Source of the DNA: Holophagae bacterium
Lineage (GTDB): Bacteria > Acidobacteriota > Holophagae > Acanthopleuribacterales > Acanthopleuribacteraceae
Assembly: GCA_030429565.1 (NCBI GenBank)
Contig: JAUIFE010000011.1
Coordinates: 186,001-250,000 of the forward strand
Direction: 5' to 3'
DNA length: 64,000 nt
The notes beneath the pieces are model-generated. The model had not been told where the DNA came from. It saw only the letters and a list, made by a program, of their open reading frames with translations, and made no database searches. A program made the position numbers and the translations under genes. Of the stretch, positions 1 to 7,812 are shown piece after piece. Within the stretch, counting starts at the first letter, position 1. Each line of letters starts with the position of its first letter.

Positions 1-655
1 CCAGCAATTCGGCCAAAGAGGGGATCAAACTTTCGGCGCCTTCCAGCGAGAAGCGTTTCTGCCCGACGTACTTGGTGTGCAGGAAGCGTTCGAACAACTC
101 AGCGGCGTTCAAGCGCTTCAGGATGCTGCGTTTGACCTCGAGGTCTAGTTGCGGTTGGTTCTGGTTCGGTTCAATGCGTTCCTGGAACCACTGCTCGCGC
201 TCGGGGTCGCTGCCGTGGGTGTATTCGATGCCGACGGTGCCGCAATAGGTGGCTTCCAGGGCGGCGATCAGGGTGTCGAGCGCGGTGTGTGACTCGGGCA
301 AAAAGCCCAGCGTCGGCACCGGGCCGGCCTGTTCGTCGGCGGACATGCCGATGGTTTCGAGGGGTTTGAGACCGGGTGCTTTGTAATCGAGACAAAGCGG
401 GTCAATTTTGGCGTAAAGATGGCCCCACTTGCGGTAGGCGCGCAGCAAACGCTGAATTTTAAAGTCGATTGAAGTTGAAGCACCGTCGGCCGAAGCGGTC
501 GCGGGTGCAGCGAAACCACCGGATTGAGCGGCAAAAGCCGCGCCGTCGAAGAAGTAGCGCCAGCTAGGCTCGACGTCTTCCGGGTTTTCGAGATATTGTT
601 GATACATGGATTCCATGTAACTTAAATTGAAGCGGTTGGCGTAAGTCGTGTCCAT
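1..655 (-). CDS. sucA: 2-oxoglutarate dehydrogenase E1 component, N-terminal part (runs off the window)
   Basis: Thiamine-diphosphate E1 subunit of the 2-oxoglutarate dehydrogenase complex (TCA cycle). Read from the ATG at 655 on the minus strand, the first 218 residues show the family's N-terminal features. The E2-binding-like start is YMESMYQQYLENPEDVEPSW. It is followed by a low-complexity Ala/Ser linker, then RLLRAYRKWGHLYAKIDPL, GTVGIEYTH, and the highly conserved FLHTKYVGQKRFSLEGAESL near residues 195-215. Family members are about 900-950 residues, so roughly three quarters of the gene, including the ThDP site, lies outside the window. The gene is divergent from the next plus-strand gene. 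Confident family call; the start is supported by homology of the N terminus rather than by a strong ribosome site. Confidence 0.93.
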   Translation of the reverse strand, partial: MDTTYANRFNLSYMESMYQQYLENPEDVEPSWRYFFDGAAFAAQSGGFAAPATASADGASTSIDFKIQRLLRAYRKWGHLYAKIDPLCLDYKAPGLKPLETIGMSADEQAGPVPTLGFLPESHTALDTLIAALEATYCGTVGIEYTHGSDPEREQWFQERIEPNQNQPQLDLEVKRSILKRLNAAELFERFLHTKYVGQKRFSLEGAESLIPSLAELL

Positions 656-1493
656 CCCATGCCTTTCAGAACGTTGCTGTAGAACCTTGGAGGCACTGCT
701 TGGCGTGACGGCGGGTCGTGGTTGAAGAACCGGAGCACGGCGGGCACCAAGGTGAGCGGCCTGGGTGATCGTGCAGCGACGTAGTTGCCGGTGAAGCGGG
801 CAGTGCTGTTCCGTGTAGATAGGTCGCGTCTGATGATCGGATCATCAGATACAACCGAGGACATCCCCCCTGGGAATGCGGCCCTATTCTAGCGGAGGAA
901 CCAGCGTTTCGAAATGTTTGATTGACTCCTAGAAAGAGTCGAGAAAACGACCGACGGGCTGATCAGTGGCCCCGGTTTCCCCACGCAAACCAAGGGTCAG
1001 GTGCCGGGCACAAATGAGTCCACGACCGTTTATAGGGTGGGAACTTAGCAGATTTATGCGCCGGTGCACTTAACAAATATTACGCACTGCTCGGTTTTTT
1101 CATTCCATTTACCATGTTGACGACGCAAGTAACGACGACAATTAGGTTTCCTTGCAAAATGCCTTTGCTTGGCGGCGCGTGGCGGTCTGCCGGCTTTCGT
1201 CGCACCGCGCGGCGCTCTGTCGGGAGACTTCGGTTTGGGCGGCACGGGCGGCCAAGGAGCGTGGCCGGCGTCCTGAACAAGCGCGGTGGTGGTGCACGGA
1301 TTGTTTGGGGCGATTGACCTGTTCGCCGGCGGGCGCCGCGGCGACGGTAATTTTGAGGCGCGGATCGTCACCAGCAAAAGGTTAGGTTTTGCCGTGTCAC
1401 TGCCGATTGAAAAGGTATCGTCCCACCCTTTTAGGTTTTCTTGCCCCTGCCGATCCCGTTGCTGGCGGGATTGAGCAACCGCCTGAGGAACTC
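656..1493. other. Intergenic region between divergent genes, no gene seen
   Basis: An 838-bp gap between sucA (minus) and the BMP lipoprotein (plus). Open frames on both strands are Arg/Pro-rich and lack family motifs or ribosome sites. A loose direct repeat (taggttttgccgtgtcactgccgat near 1382 and taggttttcttgcccctgccgat near 1430) is the only structure noticed. It must hold promoters for both flanking genes, but none could be pinned down. Confidence 0.5.
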
Positions 1494-2555
1494 ATGAAAA
1501 ACAACGGCGCTAGGTTGTTCTTATTGTTGGTGTTGTGTCAGGTTTTGTCTTGCCAAAGGCCGCTTGACGAGGCTGCGCCCTCGGTTGAGGTGCCGCTGGT
1601 CCTGATTTTGATGGATACCGGTCAAGAAGATGATAAAACCTTCAATTCCCACGTTTTGAAAGGCGCCTCGGCGATGGCTAAGGAAGGCCTAATCAAGCTC
1701 GATTACACCAGTTCGGCCAGTGAGCAGGAATACGAGCACCAAATCGAAAGTCTGCTGGCGCGTGAACCGGACCTTCTCATTACGGTTGGCTTTCGGATGG
1801 GCCCGCCCACGGCGCGAGCGGCGCGACGCCATCCCAATCGGCGTTTTGCGATTGTGGACGTGGCCTTTCGGCCGGGTTTGGGCTGCCCCGAGGGGGTGGC
1901 GGATTGCTACACCGAAGAAGGTGGCTTGGCCAACGTCACCAGCCTCCAGTTTGCCGAGGACCAAGTCGGGTTTTTGGCCGGCGTGCTGGCGGCCTGCATG
2001 TCACAAACCGGCATCATTTGCTCGGTGGCGGGCCCGGAAATTTTACCGGTTAAACGTTTTGTCAGCGGTTACCAGGCGGGCGCGTCCTGGGCGCGTCCCG
2101 ATATTGACGCGCGCAACGTGTTCCTGCCCAGCTTTAACGACCCTGACTTGGGCAAGGTCAAAACCATGGCTTTCCTGAGCGAAGGTGCCGACGTGGTCTT
2201 TGGTGTCGGCGGCAATTCGGGAAACGGTGCGCTCGAAGCGGCGGCCGAGGCCGGGGTGGCGGCCATCGGCGTTGACGGCGACCAGTACTACACCTTACCT
2301 GTCGCGCAGCCGGTGTTGATGACCAGTGCGTCGAAGGGCATCGACACCGCTGTGCGGCGCCTGTTAATGGATTTGATTAAAGGCAAACTCCAGGGCGGCA
2401 TTCGCACCGCCGATTTGGCATCGGGTGGGGTGGATTTGGCGCCGTATCACGAATGGGAATCGCGCATTAGCAAGGCGTGTAAGAATAAGGTGGGCCAAGC
2501 GCGTCAGGCACTGATCGCGGATCCCTCGCTCACCAAGGCACCTGGCTACGAATGA
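1494..2555 (+). CDS. BMP-family (PnrA-like) substrate-binding lipoprotein
   Basis: Predicted 353-residue lipoprotein of the basic membrane protein family, the binding component of nucleoside/purine-type ABC importers. The ATG at 1494 follows GAGGAAC, and a hydrophobic stretch ends in a lipobox-like VLSC with the Cys at residue 20. The mature part shows family features: an opening beta-strand with DTGQEDDKTFN, repeated type-1 periplasmic-binding folds, LLITVGFRMG, FLAGVLAACMSQTG, VFGVGGNSGNGALEAAAEAGV and AIGVDGDQYY. No permease or ATPase gene is adjacent, so the importer partners, if any, lie elsewhere. It could instead act as a ligand sensor for the histidine kinase encoded just downstream; that is only positional inference. 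Confidence 0.85.
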   Translation: MKNNGARLFLLLVLCQVLSCQRPLDEAAPSVEVPLVLILMDTGQEDDKTFNSHVLKGASAMAKEGLIKLDYTSSASEQEYEHQIESLLAREPDLLITVGFRMGPPTARAARRHPNRRFAIVDVAFRPGLGCPEGVADCYTEEGGLANVTSLQFAEDQVGFLAGVLAACMSQTGIICSVAGPEILPVKRFVSGYQAGASWARPDIDARNVFLPSFNDPDLGKVKTMAFLSEGADVVFGVGGNSGNGALEAAAEAGVAAIGVDGDQYYTLPVAQPVLMTSASKGIDTAVRRLLMDLIKGKLQGGIRTADLASGGVDLAPYHEWESRISKACKNKVGQARQALIADPSLTKAPGYE

Positions 2556-2874
2556 TCCCTGTCTTGAACCCTCGTTGCGCCGACCTTTCTTCTGAACAAG
2601 TTTCGGCTTCTCGTCTATGCCGGTTTTTCCTCTAAATAGATAAAGTATCGGCGCCCTTGACCCGATTCGAAAAATAAAACTTTTCGTCTGCTTATCTCTG
2701 GGTGCGGGCCGTCATTGCGGTCGTTAATGTACGCCGAGGTTGCCGATCAAGCGAGGTATTCGTGTTTTCCGCGTGTCGCGATCCGCTTCGAAAGCGCTCT
2801 GCCGGTGGCCTTCAGTGCCGACCTTCGGGCCGGGTTTGCTCGGGTCCGGCGGGTGGGCCGTTGCGTCGGCCGTC

Positions 2875-5565
2875 ATGAACACGCTTTCGCCGTTTGCAGT
2901 CGTTGTCGGTGCCGCGACTTTTGTCGCCGTCCTGATGTTCGGGCTGCCGCTGGTCGCCTTTTTGACCGAACACCAAAGCGCCTATCTGTGGGCGATGGTC
3001 GTGGGCGCCGTGCAACTTTTTGGGGTGTTGCTTGCGGTGCTGTTGGCCAAAAAACAGGATGCATCGCAAACTGCGACCTGGTTTTTGGTGGTGGTGCAAA
3101 CGCTGAGCGCGCTCTTGTTGCCCTTGTTGTTGACCGACATCCTGGTGCTGACGGCGCTGTTTTTACTGATGGTTCCTTTGGCGGTTTGTCTGTCGGCCCG
3201 ATTACCCGGCATTCCGCTCGCCTTGGTTTTGTCGCTGGCCGCAATGGGGACCGCCTTAGCGGGTGATTTGTACTCGCCTTTGGCACGGGTGGCGCTTTTT
3301 GACGCCTTGCCGTTTTCGGCGCCGTGGGTCATGGGTTTGACGGCTTTGGCGCCGTTGGTCTTGGCTGCGGCGGTGGGACGCTTTCGGTTGCGGCGTCACT
3401 CGCCCTACTTCACACGCATTAACATTGCTTCCCAGCAGGCGTTGCTAATTACGGGTGTGGCGGCGCCTGCCATTTTGCTAACGACGGCGGTGTTGGCGTG
3501 GCGTATCCGCGAAGCCTACGGTCGTCAGGCCGGTGAGGTGAACCGCAACTGGGCCGTGATTTTGGCGGAACGCATTGCCGATGATTTCGAGGATCAACTG
3601 CGGAAAGTGCAGACCTTGTCCCAGGACGAAGTGATTTTGACGATGTTGCGCAAACGGGCCGCCGATTACCCCGACGATGGCGCGGCCGCCGCTGCGCAAA
3701 TTGAAGTTAAAGACCGGCGTTGGCGCGACGCCGGTGCGGGTGACGCCGAGGTGATGTTCATTCGCAGCAATGAAGCGATGATGGCGTTGGCACGCTTTCG
3801 GCGCATAGAACACTCCCACAATCACATGATGGTGATGGATCGCTACGGCGCCCTGGTCGCCGCCCAGGGCGCGCGACCGGAACGCTACGACTACGGCGCC
3901 ACCAATCTGTGGCGGCATGCCTGGAATCGCGGCATTGGTTCGTCTTATTTCGAATGGGTGCACAATGAAAACGACGATGTGATTCTCATGAGCGTGGCGG
4001 TGTGGGACCACAATACCAATGAGGCTTTAGGCGTCATTGTCAGCCGCTACCAGTTTCGCCCGATGTTGGATACGATCTTGCAACTTCACCAAGATCGCCC
4101 GTTGGCGGTCGTGCTCATTGACGAGGGCGGGCGCCAAATCGCGCGCGAGTCATACAGCGAGCTTGAGGCGGGGCCGGACGAGGACGGATCGTGGTTGGTG
4201 ACGGCGACGGCAAGCGCTGCCGCCGGGGCGGGTTGGTCGCTGGGCGACGGCCCGGCGGGCGAGCGGTTTGTGATCGGGCACGCACCCTTAAGCACCACCA
4301 GTCGCGTTAACCTTGAAGCCATTCAGGGGTTGGGCTGGCGCGTTGTTTTGGTGGAACCACAAGACTCGGCGTTCACCGTGGTGACGCGGTCGACCAAGAC
4401 GTCACTGTTACTGGCGATGCTCATTTTGGCGGCAAGCGTATGGCTGGCTTCGCTGGCGGGTCGGGTTATGAGCCGCCCGATCGGAAAACTCAAGCAGACC
4501 GCCACGGCGATGGTGGCCGGTGACCTCAACCGCTACGCGGACCCGCTTGGCAGCGAGGAAACGGCGACCTTGGCCGAGGCCTTTAACAGCATGACGGCAC
4601 AACTGCGCCGCGTCATTGAAGATTTGCAGGATTCAAACCGTAACTTGGAAGACAAAGTGCGTGAACGCACGGCGCGGTTGCGACGCACGCAGCGCGGTTT
4701 AATTGACGGCGCCCATTCTTCGGGAATGGCTGAAATCGCGACCAGTGTGCTGCACAACATCGGCAATATTCTCAATACGTTAAATGTTTCAGTGGAAACG
4801 AGCCGGCACTTGCTGGGTCGTTCCCAAGAGGGGGGATTGACCAAATTGCGGCATTTATCGGCCTTGATGGCGCGGACGCGTCCTGAGGATTTTCTTGAGG
4901 GGCGCCAAGATTGGCTCAAGATCCAACAGTATCTGGAAAAACTTCTGCAGCTACTGGACCAAGAGAACAGAAGCCTCTCGGCGGAACTGGATATTGTCCA
5001 TCAGCAGGCGCGCTTGATCCACAAATCACTGACGGCGCAATCGGCCTATGTGCGTGAGGCGAGCTACAGCGAAACACTGGATATCAACGAAGTGATCAAT
5101 GACATTTTGCTGGCAGATACGCGTTTGGAGGAACAATTTAAGGTTCACATTCATCGCGAATTTGTGGCTTTGCCGCCGATGCGCGGGGTTCGCTCAAAAC
5201 TGTCCTACGCTTTTTTGTGTTTGGTTGAAAACGCTTGTGAAGCGATGGCGCATTTGCCGCCGGAGGAGCGGCGTTTACTGATCAAAACCTCATTGCAAAA
5301 CAAGGAACTCCACGTGTCGGTGCGCGACAATGGGATCGGTATTGCGCCGGATCGTCTGCAATCGATCTTTCAGTACGGGGCAACGACCAAAAGCGACGGC
5401 AACGGATTCGGCCTGCACAGTTGCGCCAATGCGATGCGCGAAATGGGCGGACGGGTGTTGGTTCACAGTGACGGTGAAGGTTTTGGGGCGACCTTTACCC
5501 TGGCGATCACGGCCGAGTCGGCAGCGGTCGATGCAGCCGAAACGCGTGGCTTGTTGGTGTCGTGA
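2875..5565 (+). CDS. Membrane sensor histidine kinase (multi-TM input, HAMP, HATPase)
   Basis: About 896 residues from the ATG at 2875. An in-frame TTG at 2740 could add 45 residues; neither start has a convincing ribosome site, and the 319 bp upstream hold nothing else recognisable. The N terminus carries about seven hydrophobic segments (residues 4-200), then a periplasmic-type sensor region, a TM near residue 510, a HAMP-like linker (MSRPIGKLKQTATAMVAGDL) and a coiled coil. The kinase core has the phospho-acceptor in VLHNIGNILNTL (about His627), an N box VENACEAM, a G1 box DNGIGIAP and GATTKSDGNGFGLH. The DHp motif is the GMAEIATSVLHN type rather than classic HELRTP. No response regulator is adjacent, so the partner is unknown. 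Confidence 0.9.
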   Translation: MNTLSPFAVVVGAATFVAVLMFGLPLVAFLTEHQSAYLWAMVVGAVQLFGVLLAVLLAKKQDASQTATWFLVVVQTLSALLLPLLLTDILVLTALFLLMVPLAVCLSARLPGIPLALVLSLAAMGTALAGDLYSPLARVALFDALPFSAPWVMGLTALAPLVLAAAVGRFRLRRHSPYFTRINIASQQALLITGVAAPAILLTTAVLAWRIREAYGRQAGEVNRNWAVILAERIADDFEDQLRKVQTLSQDEVILTMLRKRAADYPDDGAAAAAQIEVKDRRWRDAGAGDAEVMFIRSNEAMMALARFRRIEHSHNHMMVMDRYGALVAAQGARPERYDYGATNLWRHAWNRGIGSSYFEWVHNENDDVILMSVAVWDHNTNEALGVIVSRYQFRPMLDTILQLHQDRPLAVVLIDEGGRQIARESYSELEAGPDEDGSWLVTATASAAAGAGWSLGDGPAGERFVIGHAPLSTTSRVNLEAIQGLGWRVVLVEPQDSAFTVVTRSTKTSLLLAMLILAASVWLASLAGRVMSRPIGKLKQTATAMVAGDLNRYADPLGSEETATLAEAFNSMTAQLRRVIEDLQDSNRNLEDKVRERTARLRRTQRGLIDGAHSSGMAEIATSVLHNIGNILNTLNVSVETSRHLLGRSQEGGLTKLRHLSALMARTRPEDFLEGRQDWLKIQQYLEKLLQLLDQENRSLSAELDIVHQQARLIHKSLTAQSAYVREASYSETLDINEVINDILLADTRLEEQFKVHIHREFVALPPMRGVRSKLSYAFLCLVENACEAMAHLPPEERRLLIKTSLQNKELHVSVRDNGIGIAPDRLQSIFQYGATTKSDGNGFGLHSCANAMREMGGRVLVHSDGEGFGATFTLAITAESAAVDAAETRGLLVS

Positions 5566-5659
5566 AAATGAGGTGAAGGAAATTAACTCGCGTGGTTACC
5601 TGGTGCAGGATAATTAACACTAAATGGCGTAAATAAAAGGTTTTACCCCTTCGCGACGG

Positions 5660-5683
5660 TGGAGGTGGTATAATCCACCTCCA
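5660..5683. promoter_or_regulatory. Perfect 9-bp inverted repeat centred on TATAAT, upstream of globin gene
   Basis: TGGAGGTGG (5660-5668) and CCACCTCCA (5675-5683) are exact reverse complements around the hexamer TATAAT. As DNA this could be an operator sitting on a -10 box. As RNA it forms a tight hairpin whose arms carry an SD-like and an anti-SD-like sequence. No T-run follows, so a simple terminator for the kinase gene is less likely. Confidence 0.45.
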
Positions 5684-5794
5684 ATTATCTCATTTGAAAA
5701 ACGACCAACGTCCGACCCCTTCTGGGACGGCATTTCTGACGACATTGATTGCGCTAGGCATCCCGCGGGGGCGCTGGCTTAGTGGAATGTCACC

Positions 5795-6229
5795 TTGATT
5801 GAGGTTGCTTTGAACCGACGCGCGAATCTATTCGACTGCTTGGCACGCATGACCGGCGACAGTACCGACGGTTGGGATGCTTTTCTCTCGACGTTCTACC
5901 AGCATTTTGTGGCCAGCGATGCGATGGTGGCTGAAAAGTTCGCAAGCACCGATATGCAGCGTCAGATCCGCATGCTTCAGGTCTCGTTGCAAGCGATGTT
6001 ATCGGTGGGGATTACGGGGAAGACACCGGTGGGTTTTCAAGAAATCGCCGAGATCCACAACCACGCCAATCACAATATATCCGCGTCACTTTACAACCTG
6101 TGGCTGCAGTCCTTTTTGACCTGTGTGGCCCAATTCGATCCCGAAGTTTCTCCAGAGCTGCTGCAGGAATGGGAAGACGTGTTGCGCGTCGGCATTGAGC
6201 AAATGTTGGCGCACTACCAACCCGACTAA
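5795..6229 (+). CDS. Single-domain globin-like haem protein
   Basis: A 144-residue all-helical protein that reads as a bacterial globin (oxygen/NO binding or sensing; cytoplasmic, no signal peptide). The N-terminal helix FLSTFYQHFVASDAMVAEKF resembles the A/B-helix pattern of the family. EIHNHANHNISASLYNLW matches the F-helix region, with His88 the likely proximal ligand, and FLTCVAQFDPEVSPELLQEW matches the G/H region. Length is as expected for a stand-alone globin. The start chosen is TTG at 5795, because no in-frame ATG lies before the A helix; GTGGA upstream is a weak ribosome site. It lies downstream of a histidine kinase but is separated from it by a palindromic element, so co-transcription is uncertain. 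The specific physiological role cannot be read from sequence. Confidence 0.72.
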   Translation: MIEVALNRRANLFDCLARMTGDSTDGWDAFLSTFYQHFVASDAMVAEKFASTDMQRQIRMLQVSLQAMLSVGITGKTPVGFQEIAEIHNHANHNISASLYNLWLQSFLTCVAQFDPEVSPELLQEWEDVLRVGIEQMLAHYQPD

Positions 6230-6260
6230 TTTTTGGGTGGGCAATCTCAAAAAATTACAA

Positions 6261-6297
6261 AAAAAAACCGCAAGCCGGATCGACTTGCGGTTTTTTT
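6261..6297. terminator. Bidirectional rho-independent terminator
   Basis: Arms of 14 bases (6261-6274 and 6284-6297) around a 9-base loop, with A-run and T-run on either side. It sits between the convergent globin and methyltransferase genes and can serve both. Confidence 0.92.
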
Positions 6298-6314
6298 AAT
6301 CTCAGCGGAGACGG

Positions 6315-7130
6315 TTAGGGTTTAACGAACTTGAGTGTCATGCGGTCACTTTCGCCGATCGCAGTGTACTTATCGCGATCCTTGTCGCCGCCGGCAAGCG
6401 TTGGTGGCAAGGACCAAACGCCGTTTTCGTGGTCTTTGGTGTCTTTGGGGTTGGCGTTGATGTCGGAATCGGCCACCAAGATGAAGCCGGCGTGTTCGGC
6501 CATTTTGATCAGAAACTGTTCGTTCACGTAACCGGCCGGTGGCTTGGCGGTTGCTTCAACGGCAGGGTCGGCACGGTGCTGAACCACACCCAAGACGCCG
6601 CCGGACTTGAGCACTTTGAAGAAGGTCTCAAAGCAGTCGGACGCAATGCCGCCGCGCATCCAACCGTGGGTGTTGCGGAAGGTGACGATCATGTCGACGG
6701 TTCCTTCGGGGGCGATGCCGACTTTTTTGGGCGGCGCGAACTCGGTGACGAGCACTTTGTCGTAAACGTCGGGGTTGTCGGCCAATTTTTTGGCGAGTTT
6801 TTCGCGGTTCTTAACCACGTATTCGCGTTTGTCGTTTTCGTCGTAGGAAGCGAGGATCAGTTGGCCGTTTTCGCGCAGAAAAGGCGCCAAAACTTCGGTG
6901 TACCAAGCGCCGCCGCCGGGCGATACTTCAATGACGGTCATGTCGGGTTTGATCCCGAAAAAGCTCAGCGTTTCAACGGGGTTACGAGTGGCGTTGCGCG
7001 CTTTATTTTCGGCTGAGCGGTGGTCACCTTCGGCCGCGGCCTTGAGGGCGGCGGTGGGGTCTTGATCCTGGGAAAATGCCGAGAAACAGCTCCCAACGAG
7101 GAGGCCGGCAATACAAATCAAACGAATCAT
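6315..7130 (-). CDS. Exported class I SAM-dependent methyltransferase-like protein
   Basis: A 271-residue protein starting at the ATG at 7130, preceded by GGAGAAACCC. Longer in-frame extensions upstream are Arg/Pro-rich and not credible. A signal peptide (MIRLICIAGLLVGSCFSAFS) precedes a methyltransferase fold: ETLSFFGIKPDMTVIEVSPG with the SAM-binding GGGAWYTEVLAPFL, a strand with DMIVTFRNTHGW, and FKVLKSGGVLGVVQHRAD. This matches the COG4798 type of predicted methyltransferase, often exported in Gram-negative bacteria. Substrate and methyl-donor access outside the cytoplasm are unknown. It shares the terminator at 6261-6297 with the convergent globin gene. Confidence 0.82.
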   Translation of the reverse strand: MIRLICIAGLLVGSCFSAFSQDQDPTAALKAAAEGDHRSAENKARNATRNPVETLSFFGIKPDMTVIEVSPGGGAWYTEVLAPFLRENGQLILASYDENDKREYVVKNREKLAKKLADNPDVYDKVLVTEFAPPKKVGIAPEGTVDMIVTFRNTHGWMRGGIASDCFETFFKVLKSGGVLGVVQHRADPAVEATAKPPAGYVNEQFLIKMAEHAGFILVADSDINANPKDTKDHENGVWSLPPTLAGGDKDRDKYTAIGESDRMTLKFVKP

Positions 7131-7812
7131 GGGTTTCTCCCTTATCGGTAGGTACAAAAGATAGTGCGGGTGACATCGCGCAACCAACGGGTTCGCGTCA
7201 GGGTGACGTTGCGGGCGCGTTGACGGGTCGCGATGGTGGAGCGCGTTGGCGGGCCGCCGTGTGGTTTGGGGCCGAAACGCACCGTCCCCTAAAACAAACA
7301 GAGTGTGGCGTGATTTTATTTCACGCCCGCGGAACGCCAAAAGGGCACGCGGCGTTCTTCGCATGGGTATACGCAATCACGGCGGTGTGGTTGCCGAACG
7401 ATTTCGGCGCTGACCGGCAAGGATGCGGTTTGTTGGGGACACCTGCCTACTCTAGCGCAATCGCTTGACGCGACAAACAGGGGTTCTTCGCGCGAGCGTC
7501 AAATATGCGAATCGGCCCGGCCGCGAGCAGCGCGGCGGTGTGGCTTGTCATAGACAGGGTTTGGGTTGGGTGGTTGGGAAGGCGGCGGCCGGCTGAAGGG
7601 GGCCGGTTGAAGGGGGCCGGTTGACGTGGGCCGGTTGACGCCGGTCACCCTGTCGTTGACCCGCGCGTTAACCTTCCATTACCGCGACCTCAATCATAGG
7701 TGGGGCAGGGTTTGGTGCCGCTTTTCCAAACTTAGCCGGCGAGGACTATCCCGTCGCGCGGGTGGGCGCGGCGGGGATTGTCACAGATTGGCTTTGAATC
7801 GATGGGTGGCTG
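7131..7812. other. Intergenic region, no gene seen, contains a 14-bp tandem repeat
   Basis: 682 bp upstream of the methyltransferase and downstream of the M28 gene. No open frame has coding character. The only structure noticed is the short tandem repeat at 7587-7640. Confidence 0.5.
7587..7640. repeat. Tandem repeat, 14-bp unit, nearly 4 copies
   Basis: Units GGCCGGCTGAAGGG, GGCCGGTTGAAGGG, GGCCGGTTGACGTG and a partial GGCCGGTTGACG follow one another without gaps. Non-coding. Confidence 0.85.

Noticed and set aside
1054..1377. Minus-strand frame of 107 codons in the first intergenic region
   Set aside because: Pro/Arg/Lys-rich, typical of a random frame in GC-rich DNA.
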